A stretch of 64,000 nt of DNA. It comes from Ornithodoros turicata (taxonomy: Eukaryota; Arthropoda; Arachnida; Ixodida; Argasidae). Positions 24,601 through 36,600 of this stretch are shown one piece after another. The stretch lies in NCBI RefSeq assembly GCF_037126465.1, contig NW_026999318.1, positions 2,266,447-2,330,446 of the forward strand. Reading direction: 5' to 3'. The notes beneath the pieces were generated by a model. It saw only the letters and a list, made by a program, of their open reading frames with translations. It ran no database searches and was not told the origin of the DNA. Each line of letters begins with the position of its first letter. The stretch's first letter is position 1. Position numbers and translations under genes: made by a program.

Positions 24601-27600
24601 TAAGGACGGCGAGCGTGGCGCCATCTAGAATCGGGAAAATCGTGAATCGGAGTTGCTCCGCGACTGGTATGGCCTCTTAAGTAAACTTTCAGCTGTGTTT
24701 GAGACCTTGTCTGTGTTTGTCGTTTTTCTGTCCCCTAGTCTCGGGTTTTTAAGTTATGGAAGAGAATAGACGTCTCGCGCTTCGGTTCGGCAAAGCGGAA
24801 GGAGGAGACGAAAGCGTCTTCGGCAGTCAAAAGCTCAGTGTTCTTGGACATCTCGTCGCCAGTAAGGGCACTTCAGAAGCTTCCTCGCCCGGAAAACACC
24901 GATAAGCTGCGTTCTTTCTTGGGCCTTTTTTCCTACTTGCAGTGCTTCCTAAAAGAATATGCCCGCAAGTGTTTTGCATGGGATACACAGCACGGGCAGC
25001 ACAGGACATTTCGGTGCACGGACATTTCGGTGCAGGGACATTTCGGTGCAAAGCGCTACAGCGGCGGGGGATCACTGGAATGTGGGTTCCGGGAAAAATA
25101 GTCCCGGAAATGGCTGTCACGGTGCCGACATATCTAATAAAACAAAAGGAACAGGGCGGCTTGACATCAAAAGTAGTGTTGTCAGGAAATTTGGTTTACA
25201 TCGAGAAGAACGTGCTGTATGTATTTTTTGTCCACTATTATAGATTTAGGACCTGATCTGCATGTGTTCGTGGTCTCTCGTGGATTTTGAACTTCTGGGG
25301 CATTTTCTTCTTTAATATTTTGCGCCCCACTCTCTAGTCGGTGCTGTTCATTTTTTTATTTCTTTTTTCAAGGGTAGATGAAGAATTGCTTTGTCATAGT
25401 AAGCATTATCTCGAAGAGGGCATCTTCAAGGAACGGATATTATGCAGTTTGAATTCTATTTGTTGAGGACGTGCCGGTTACATCTTTGGTGGACGTATCT
25501 GATTAGACGTTATTCCCCTTGTATTCCAAAAAGTTACCAAGTTACCATGTCCTGGTGTTCAGAAGGGCATATAGCAGTTCCTGTGTTCCCGTTTGGATAA
25601 AAGCTCTGAACCTTCCCGTGGCTCTTCAAGTTTCCATAAACGAAACACAAGTCTTCAAGCATGAAATAAGCAGTTTATTATGGCCACCCCGTGAGTGATT
25701 TGTGATGAACTATGTTAAAAATAAACGAGCAAAAATTGTTGATTTTTAAAATTAAATTTATGACTATCGCATCTTACTTTAGGAATACTTTCCACAACCG
25801 CCTCTTCGACATACCTATGAAGCATAAGTGCATTACCTATGAAATCACTGTTTTTACTGTTGAAAAGACGACCAGTTTACGGCTAGCTAGTCTAACGGCT
25901 TTTGGAGGGGCACCGCAGTAATATTATAGGCTTGTTTAGGACTTCAAAATACGCGGCCATCACCGAGGAAAAATGATGTAGAAATACAAGGGGAATAACG
26001 TTTAATCAAATGCTTCCACCAAAGATGTAACCGGCACGTCCTCAACAAATGAAATTCAACTTGCATAATATCCGTACCTTGAAGATACACCTTCGAGATA
26101 ATAATCACTACAAAATTAAAAGGCAGTTCATCTACTCTTGAAAAAAGAAATTAAAAATGTACAGCACCGACCAGAACACGGCGCGCAAAATATTAAAAAA
26201 GAAAATGACCAAAAGTTTAAAAGTCACGACAGACCACGAACACATGCAGATCAGGTCTTAGTGCATAAGTGCATAAGACAGTGCACAAAAAATACATAGC
26301 GCACTTTCTTCTCTATGTAAACCAAATTTCTTGACAACACTACCTTCGATGCCAACCGCCCTCTTCCATTTGTTTTATTACGGTATGTGGACATTGTGAC
26401 AGCCATTCCCGGGACCATTTTTCCAGGACCCCTCAGCAACGTTTTGCACCAAAATGTCCGTGCACCGAAATGTCCGCACCGAAATGTACTGCACCGAAAT
26501 GTCCGGATCCCCATGTTCCCACGTCCGATTTCCTTCAAGCACGTAACCTCGAAGGGATTAACCGGGTGGGAAAGCCTAAGCAACGAACTTTTGCTTGTCT
26601 GCGGACATCACAGTGATCTGTGCATATTACTATAGTCGGCCTTCGGCATGACGGCACCCTCACCGAAAAAAAAAAGAAAAAAGAAAGGGGGGACAGGGGG
26701 GTTGAACTCCACTCGGCGAAAAAAAAAAAATTACGCGCCCTGTGGACCAAAATAAGCAAACATTTTATTGCATATCCTGAAAGAGCTATGTCTCAGCTAT
26801 GTTAGTACATAATATCAGTGTTGTAGCCAATGCATGTTGGCAACATAGGGGAAGAGAAATAAAAGATGGCGAACCCGTAACTGGCGGGAGTCCGCGAGGT
26901 CTATCAAAACCATGTAAAACACTACATTTGGCGACGAGGACGGAACGACAACTCGCAATGGCACGTAGCATAGACCTTCCAAGCATCGAGAAGTTCGTCG
27001 TCTCAGGTACGAACGTCGCTCAGCGATGGCAACAGTGGAGGAAGCGTTTTGACTACTACCACAAAGCTGCCGCCATCACCGATGATGGACAGAAAAGAAA
27101 TTTACTGCTTCATCTCGCCGGCCCTGAAGTTCAAGACATTTTCGAAACTCTCCAGGATACAGAGACAACAACTGAGCAAGCAATCGCCAAGCTCGACGCG
27201 TACTTCATCCCAAAGACCAACATTCCGTACGAACGCCATGCGTTTCGAGAATGCAGTTTCGAAAACGGTGAGTCAGTCGACTCCTTTGTCACTCGACTAC
27301 GGAAACTCGCAAGTTCGTGCGAATTTGGCACGCTCAAACACTAAATGATCAGGGATCAAGCTGTTGAAAAATGCGACTTGAAGTTACGTCAGCGTCTGCT
27401 GCAGGAAAGTAACCTGACACTTGATTCCCTCCTGACGATCGCGCGCGCATACGAAGCGAGCAAAAAGCAAGCATCAGACATGACTAGCGCCGACAAGGGA
27501 GATGATATTCTATACGCGCGTCGTGGCAAAAACGAGTTGGAGAACAATGGAAAGAAAGAGCCAACAAAGAATAACAGAGCTCCCACCTGTCAAAGATGTG

Positions 27601-30600
27601 GAGCCAGAGGGCATAAATCTCATGAATGCCGGAGAACCAAAGGAGTTACCTGCAACAAATATGGCAAACAAAACCACTTTGCAAAAATGTGCAGAACCAG
27701 AACAGAAGGAGCAACCTCAAAGACCGAGCAGGCAAGACTTGTCAATGTCCAAGAGGAAACAGACATTTCGTTCCATCTCTCCAGTCAGTCAAAAACTGAG
27801 AAAATCACGTTGGAAGTCAATGGTGTCCTAGTCCCATTTATCATAGACTCTGGAGCGACCATAAATACTCTCAACGAGACAGACTGGCAGAAGATCAAGT
27901 CAGTATCTGAAGCATGTATCAGACCAACAAAGAAACAAATGTTTCCCTATGCTTCGCGCACCCCACTGAAGGTAAAAGGAGAACTTCCGGGAACCATCAA
28001 GCTGGATCACAGGGAGCACACTGCAGTGTTCATCATTGTCCCAGGTGAACATCCCCCACTTCTTGGTCGTCGCACTGCTGAAGAACTTGGAATACTCCAG
28101 ATATGTCACCCAGAAAAACCAACCTGCAACCTGCTCCAAGGTAATACGCTGCGGAACATCCTACACAAGCACAGACATTGCTTTGAAGGACTTGGTAAAC
28201 TTGTAAAGTTCCAAGCGAAACTACACATCAACGAGTCAGTACGGCCAATTGCGCAGCCTACACGAAGAATACCATTCCATCTACGAATCCAAGTAGATGC
28301 TGAAATCCAGAAGTTGCTTCTGATGGATGTAATTGAACCGGTGCAAGGTCCCACACCATGGGTATCACCAGTGGTAGCAGTCCCCAAAGGACAAGACAAG
28401 GGCATCAGATTATATGTCGACATGAGACAAGCCAACACTGCCATAGAAAGGCAGAGACACCCAACGCCCACCATTGAAGACATCCTCGAAGAAATGAATG
28501 AGGCAAAGATCATCTCAAAAATGGACTTGACCATGGGATACCACCAACTTGAACTCGAAGAGTCATCACGTTCCATAACAACGTTTAGCACTCACCAGGG
28601 ACTGTTTCGATACAAGCGCTTGCTCTTTGGTGTTAATTCAGTAGCTGAACTCTACCAATGCACTATACAGCAAGTACTCCATGGCTGTGAAGGAACAAGG
28701 AACTTGTCGGACGACATTGTCTATGGACGAGATGAGGACGAGCACAACAGACGCTTAGATGCTGTTTTGCACCGTCTCTCAGAGGCTGGACTTAAACTCA
28801 ACAAGAAAAAGTGTAGCTTTGGGATGACCAAAATAAAATTCCTTGGTCACGTCCTCTCAGCAGATGGACTCAGTCCAGATCAGGACAAAGTACAAGCCAT
28901 TCAACAAGCTAGGGCCCCTGAAAACACATCAGAGCTGAAGGACTTCCTAGGGCTCGTCAACTTCTGCCGCAAGTTCATCCCACATTTGGCTACCATCAGC
29001 AGTCTGCTTCATGACCTTCTCAAGAAGTCAAAGCAATGGTGCTGGACCAGCAAACACCAGGAAGCATTTAACCTGATCAAGAAGGCAATGGGAAAAACCA
29101 AAACTCTGGCGTACTTCAACAAAGAAGCAAAAACAAGACTGGTGGTGGATGCCAGCCCAGTTGGTCTTTGTGCAGTGTTACTGCAGCAACCTAACAGTAA
29201 TTTCCAGCCAGTGTCCTACGCAAGCCGCATACTCACCGATGTGGAGAGACGGTACTCCCAGACGGAACGAGAGGCCTTGGCTGTGATCTGGGGATGTGAG
29301 AGATACCACCTCTATCTCCTAGGGACAACCTTTGAGTTAATTACAGAACACAAGCCACTTGACGTGCTGTATCGATCAACAACGCGTCCCTCAGCAAGGA
29401 TTGAGAGATGGGCCCTACGACTGCAACCTTACGACTTCAAGATAATGTACAGACCAGGATCTGAAAATATTGCGGATCCACTTTCCCGTCTGCTACTACC
29501 TACAGCATGCACTACAGAGAAGTACAACTGTGCGGATGAATATGTCAGATTCATCTCAGACAATGCAGTACCATCCTCAATGACCAAAGAGGACCTAGTG
29601 AGACATACAAACAAGGATGAAGTCTTGCAGAAGGTGACAGAAGCATGCAAGAACAACCAGTGGCATGACTGCGACCCAAACTACAGAAACATCAAAGATA
29701 AAATCACAACATCTGGCGGACTACTACTACGAGGCCGAAACATCATCATGCCCAAAACACTACAGAAGCAGGCTCTTGACCTAGCACATCGAGGCCACTT
29801 GGGGCTGACCAAGACGAAGCAAAGACTCCGAGACAAAGTATGGTGGCCAGAGATAAACCAGGATGTAGAGAAGCTACTGCAGAACTGCGTACCCTGTCAA
29901 CTGACACAACAGAAACCAAAACCGGAACCTTTGCGCACCATCGAGATGCCACACCATCCGTGGGTTAAAGGTGCTAGGAAAGCACTTTAATCACTAGCAT
30001 TTTTTTAACCAAGTGGTTAATAAGCATATTAAAATGCACCATGCGAAGTAATACTATCAACAGGTGCATTAATATCCCAGAATTCGATTTTGAAAATCGC
30101 GACCGTGCGCAACGGTGGCAATACCCGGAACGAGCCGTCGAGCCGCTTGCGTCATTTTGACGTGAGAAAGGTGGAGCCCCTGATTGGTTTCGAAGAACGT
30201 CGTCTGCTATTTTTCACTCGGAATCCCGCTGCAACGGTGGAAGACGTTTCTTTTGCTTTTTCTTTGGTTTATCAGATACAGTAAACGAAGACTGGTCTAC
30301 AGACACTGTTCAAGGTTAGACCGTGAGATTGTAGAGGCCTCCTCATTGAACTCCCCGAGCGAAGTCAACCAAAAATCGGCCAACCTCTCCCCGCTTGACC
30401 TTGCTTTCCCTAAAGCGACCTTCCGGAGTAGGTGGATTATGAAAATACACTTCAGGTGCCAGTTGAACTCTGTTCTGTCCGTGTCTGTGTTTTGTATGCT
30501 GTTCGTTATCGTGGTGACTGTTTCTTGTTGTGTTGTTGGTGGTAATACGTATAAACACAGTGCGGCACTAAGCGCTGCTTCACTTCACGCCTCGAAATGA

Positions 30601-33600
30601 TCGCTGCATGGCTATGACCACTAATTCCGTCCGCTATGTCATTATATCAATATACGCTATATCACTAATTCGCTATGATCACTAGTGCCTGTCACTTTGA
30701 CTAGCAACTTTGTTAGCCATTCAGTTAATTCCTTATTCAGCTGGAGGAGTGTTCTGGCCCATACGTTGCCAGATACAATCCAGTGAAATCTATCGCAATA
30801 TGCCGTCGCCGGCACATCGTGGCATCAGGAGTTGAACATTCATTGCCTGGGTTACACACCAACATAGCCAAGCAGTGTCATAAGACCACCACAATTTATG
30901 GTCAACTTACCAACCATCGAGCTAAACGAGAATTTGCCGATGCAGACTACAAATGTGGACGACGCAGATACGCAAGTTTGAATTCATCCGTGCTCGGCGC
31001 CATTTGTTTTGTCACCATATAGTGCATCAGTTTTATCCACCATATAGTGACCGACAACGCTGGTTAAGTTTGCGTCCGACGACATATCAGCGTGCACTGA
31101 AACAACACGTGACTAGCGTAAATTTTAGCTGACTATAAAATGCACATGTTGCGCGCGGAAAACTGCCAACGGCAAACTGTGACTAACCCACCCATAATAT
31201 TGCAAGCACACAACTAACCAACCAACATGCCGCCCTGCTAAGCCAAATGGCTTCTAAATGTGTCTTTCGTTCGCTAAGGCGACTTGAACACATATAGAAA
31301 ATTCCTGAATTTGAGTGGTTAAATAGTGATGTTATGTTCTTAATCGCGGCATAACATCTTACGAGGCAGCATTTCCCCTTTTCCTTGTTTCCAGAACATG
31401 AATTTCGAGAACAGGGGTTTCACGACCATGAATATCGAGGTCCTCCCTTATTCATCCCTTGACAAAGAAAAGCAGGGTGAAAGAAAACGGAAAGAAGGAA
31501 AAGAAAACCAGTCAGCACTGACCCGGATAGAAGCGCGGTCGCCGCTTTCGCACCACTTTTATTACGTCACCAATGACGCTTTTTTCTTTCTCCTCCTCGT
31601 TTGACCCGGAGGAGCGAGTCGAGTGGGAACACGCGCGGCGATGTTCAAGTGTTTTTTTTTCTACGAAAAACATCGCGCACAGAGAAAATTTTCGTGTTAA
31701 TCATCAACTTAAGTTACCTGCTTCCACAACGCGTTCGGAACGGAAAATTTTTGAGATGGCTTTCAGAGCTCGATTGACATCTGTGGACCCTTCCCTACGG
31801 GAGACTTTATCATCGCACTTGTTGACTACCGCTCAAGATGGCTAGAAATCAAAGTGACAAAACAAGCCACTACATCAACAATAATTAAATGGCTCACGAA
31901 CCTCATCGAAATTGTCACTTTACTGAGTGCTACAAGTACTTTTTATCTCTTCACCGAACTCTTCTACTGGGTGATGAGCCTTTTGTTCCTTTCGAGAACA
32001 TTTTGAGTTTCGTTAGAGATATAGGAATGCTTAGGAACTTGGTAACTTTCAACTCGATTTTTTAAATCCACCTCTATGTCTATATTTGGTCCTCTCTCTT
32101 AATTCCATCAGTTTTGCTTTTACTTCTAAGTTGAGCCGTTTACAACCATAGTTTTTGGCGCTCTATGGTCTAAGTCGCTTTTGCGCCAAAAACCTCCAAT
32201 TATCATCATCACCATCACCGATTCGATGCCAGGATGGGAAGCATGGAGGAAACGCTGCACAACGGGTGACAACTGTCATATCAACAGCCCCCACAAAGAG
32301 ATGCAGAGCCGCTGAAATATGGTGATCATATGCCCTGTGCAGTGGCAGATTTACAGTGGTGGGGGCCCCGGGGCACTGTGCTGTGGGGGCTCCCTTGTGT
32401 ATTCTATGTCTATCCAATGTGTTATTCGGGGTCGATATGCGTGGACGGAGGACAGATTTTTACCAAGTTTCCGTTTCAGGTTTGCGCGTCAGGCATGCAA
32501 AACAGATTTCCCTTAGACAAGACTTTTTCTGGTAGGGGCCCCTTTGTGGCGAGGGCCCCGGGGCAAGTGCCCCGTCTGCCTCCCTTAAATCCAGCACTGG
32601 CCCTGAGCAGCAAACAGGTCTGCATCCCAGCGAAACTTGTTTCGTAACGAGTTTCAAGCTTGCAAATAGTTTCGCAGCAGCGGCGTCGAGCCACGCCGTT
32701 TTGTGTAATCTGTGATATTTTGACTATGTGTAGTTCTTATTCATTTTTATTTTCTCCGAGTCATTTCTCTGTGAACAGGATATTTTGCGTAGTTTGCAAG
32801 TCTAGTCAATATTCACTGTATCACTGCCACAATTTCACAACTTTGCCGAAATAATGTGTTCAATCCCCTTTGAAAAAAATTTTGTTGACTGCAAGCCTGC
32901 CCTCCGAGCCTGCCTGTCAAGCCTGCGCCGGGCGAGAGGGGAAGCAGGAGCAGGCGGGGAGGGGGAAACGACCGGGAAATAAAGAAACTGTGTGAAGCAT
33001 AAAACAGACGCCACTTTTGTGGCTTCTACGAGGGAAACCACGTGATGCGACGTCATTCCCGCGCTTTCGCGTGATCTCTACGTAGAAACCCCAAAATTAC
33101 CGTTTTTCGGCTGTCTGTAGAAGACACGATAGAAGATCCATTTCTAAGAGCGTAGGGTTGAGAAGTGGAAAAAATAACGTGGGTCCTAACCTGCAAAAGG
33201 CAACAGCAACAACAATACTGGTAGGTGCTCCTCCATCGTAGTGGCCGGAGAAACCTCATCACAATCCTGTTCTGGGTGTCCCACACGTACATTTCGAAGC
33301 ATCGAGTTGCATCCATGCAGTTCCGAACACACATCCCGCTCTCTGGAAAGGATCACAGATATACGTTGAAGCGGTATCTCCGGAACCAGGGAGGTCAAAC
33401 GAGTCCAAAAACGGGTAATTTGTCTGATGATTACAATATGGCGACACGCAAACTTTTATTTTTCGACATTGCATTTTTGTAACAATTGCACAGAAACCTA
33501 TCGTTATGATTATTGGTTCCTGTAGCAAGCTATATGGAGTCTTCCGCAACGAGTACGATGAGCTCCTGCGAAAGAACGACGGAAGCGCGAGGCCTCTGTT

Positions 33601-36600
33601 CCGCGCACACCTTTAAAATATCCTCCACTCTCGAAAAAAGCGTACCGAAGAATGAGGGAACGTCGTGACGTAAAGTATTCCCCTCGCATGTGATACGTGA
33701 CGTAGACCGTAGACGGCGCAGGTCAAGAGGGTATGAGGAGCGTGTGAGCTGAGAAGAAACAAACAAAGAAGGAAAGCACAGAAATATTTCCAGGGACGCC
33801 GTCCGCGGCTGCTTGCTCCAACGTGGCCGTGGCTCGATAAATGAGGCAGGGTTATAGTCCACGTTAAATATCACCTCATTGCTCCTTTAAGCATCACTTT
33901 AGAGAGTTTGATACATATTTTTAAACTCTTCGCACCTTGCACTATTGCTTGGTGATGAGGCTATCATCCCTCTTAGCAGAGTAATTTCTTAAGAGACATC
34001 GATATTGTAAACTTTTTGTAGTTTTGATGATGATGGGGATGATGATTGGGAGTTCAATGGCGCAAGGGCAGCTTAGGCCATAATGCGCCATTTTGTAGTT
34101 TGAAACTGATGTTTTATGCATACATTCCTTGCTGTTATTAAAGAATGCAATTATTTTAGACTAGTTACAACCTAACCAATGTTTCAACGCCTTATGACCG
34201 TTGCTGCCGATAAACACTCGAATAATCATCATCATTGCTCCTTTAAAGGGACTTTCGCACACAGAAACCCATCTTTGCAAACGATGCCACTATGGTCGCC
34301 ATCGGCCGACAATATACTTGACTAATTTTTTCGTCCGAAAAGTGCTTAGATGTTAATTAAACAAATTTTAAAGATGAACGCGCCCTCCACAGCTGCAGAG
34401 GTGGCGTGATGTCACTCCCTAAGCAGAGGAGTGAGAGGGCGGCGCTCAGAGGAGAAGGGCGATGTCTTGACACTTTTCTTGCTCTTTTTACTTCAAACTA
34501 GTTACTTGTATGCCAAGGTGCGGGTTCACAAGCGGAGATAACCACATTATGGAACGCGTATACTTACCAAACACATTTCAGTGAGAGCCGTACGGCAGAG
34601 TATTCTTTCAGTGAATCTTCTATCTGCATACTGATATTTTACAGTATATTATATGCTGTTCAGTTCATGATTGATTGAACCGAAAATATTGCATTCCTCG
34701 GTATAGCAAAATAGGATGCGAATTATCTACACTTTTTTATATTAACATTTTCTTGTAATTTTTCCCTAATAGTTATCTATATTTCTTTAAAAATGGAAAC
34801 AGTTTTGAGAGTTACATATTGCATTCACGACAAAACTATTATTATTCAAACGATTAAAACATACAGAAACTTTAGGTGTATTGAATTTGTTACTTCACCC
34901 TCCTTTTGTATTTTCTTATCCGTCACTCTAGAAATCTTGCATGGCAAGACGCGTCATCATTTTCCTGTTGCACTCGAAACTCGGGGATCACCCATGCGGC
35001 TGCGCAACGTCGTATACCCCTACGTGGAGCGCGAAAGAATGGACGGCACCATTTCTACGCGGGCTGACGCCAGCCTCCTCTGCGTAGCAGCTGGGAGGAT
35101 GTCTTTTCCAAGGCACAAGCAGCGAATAAAAGTTCGCGCTCGCCCAACACCACCTACATACAGAAGGCCTGTCCATAGCTCCGTGACGTCACCACATACC
35201 GTCCGACGGGAATAAAACATGGCGTCCGCTTGTTGTGGTTGTGTTTCGCAGAGATGCGATTTCGATGACGAATTCTCCCGTTCTCTCTCTCTCTTTTTTT
35301 TTTTTCCTATGTGAAACAGCGAACTACCGTGTGCTTAAGAAGAATAAGATTCTACTGCAGCATTTGTGCTCATAACTTACGGAATAATTGTGTACACAGT
35401 CGCAAGTGGAGCCATGCGCTTACAGCTTCTTTTGTTACGAGTATACGAAAGCAGGAAAGGTGAGTTGAACAGCTTTACTACTCGTTCGCCTCGTGTAGCC
35501 TTTAATACTTCGCCCAGAATAGTTCCAGAACCCTCTGTCAGCAACATCCTTCGAAACATGTGCAAACGTTGTACATTGAGGCGTACGATTACAGGTACAG
35601 TGAAACCTCCCTATCTGGGACACCTTTGGTTCCCAGTTCAGCTATCCCACTTTTGGAGGTGTCCCACTTACAGAAGATGCCCGAATGAAATACCCTTAAA
35701 AGAAAAATAATTACAAAGACAGCAGACTTGACAGCCTAAAAATATTTTATTTGTATTCTTTTCAAACAGAACAGAAACTTGCGATTGTTGGTTGTGTGGA
35801 ATTTTTTCTGACATAGTTCAGGTGAGCAGTGTTCATCTTTGACCTGAGGGCCACTATGTCTTGGGAGACCTCTGGAAGTGTTTGAAATGCATACTGTTCC
35901 AAAAGGATCAAAGCACTCTGAACATCACTAAATGTTCGTTTTGGTGAAGCTCCATTTCTATTGGTTTCCGTCTCGCTGCGTCCACCGAGGTTAACTCGTC
36001 GTAGGTCGTACACACACGTGTTTTGTCATCGTCCACTGCAGCATGTTCATCCAACAACGGACACTGCTCCTCATTGATAATCAAGTCTATGCTGAACACA
36101 GCTCCCGAAGCTTCCGTTTTGGCATCTTCACTGGCTGGCTGTTATGTCACAGAAGAAATGACCACCACTAGGGAAGATGTCTCCCATGTATTTCCTATGG
36201 AAAGGTTCGTGTTCCCTCTCATGCAGTCCCACTTAGGGGAGTGCCCCAGGTACGGAGGTGTCCCAGGTGAGAGGGTTCACTGTACATATGTTTTTAGATG
36301 AAACATTGACTAGGTTATGAATGGCGCCCGTAGGACGCTCTGACCAAATGGCACGATAACTATTCACCAATGCGGTCCCTATTGTAGGAGTTAAGTTGTC
36401 ACTGACTATAGTGATGACGGAAATAACCCTCTTCGGCGCCTCAAGGTCATGCCGATGCGCATAGGCCGTTATGAAAAAGGTAAATTACGGCATACTTTCA
36501 ACATCCTGCGCTTGTTGTTGTTATGTATTCCGTCGAATAACAGTCAGACTACGCCACTCCTTCGCGTGGGATTTTCGATACCGTGGACTCAGTGGTTCAC

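Noticed and set aside
28106..28591. A 161-codon minus-strand open frame
   Set aside because: Antisense shadow of the gypsy RT region.
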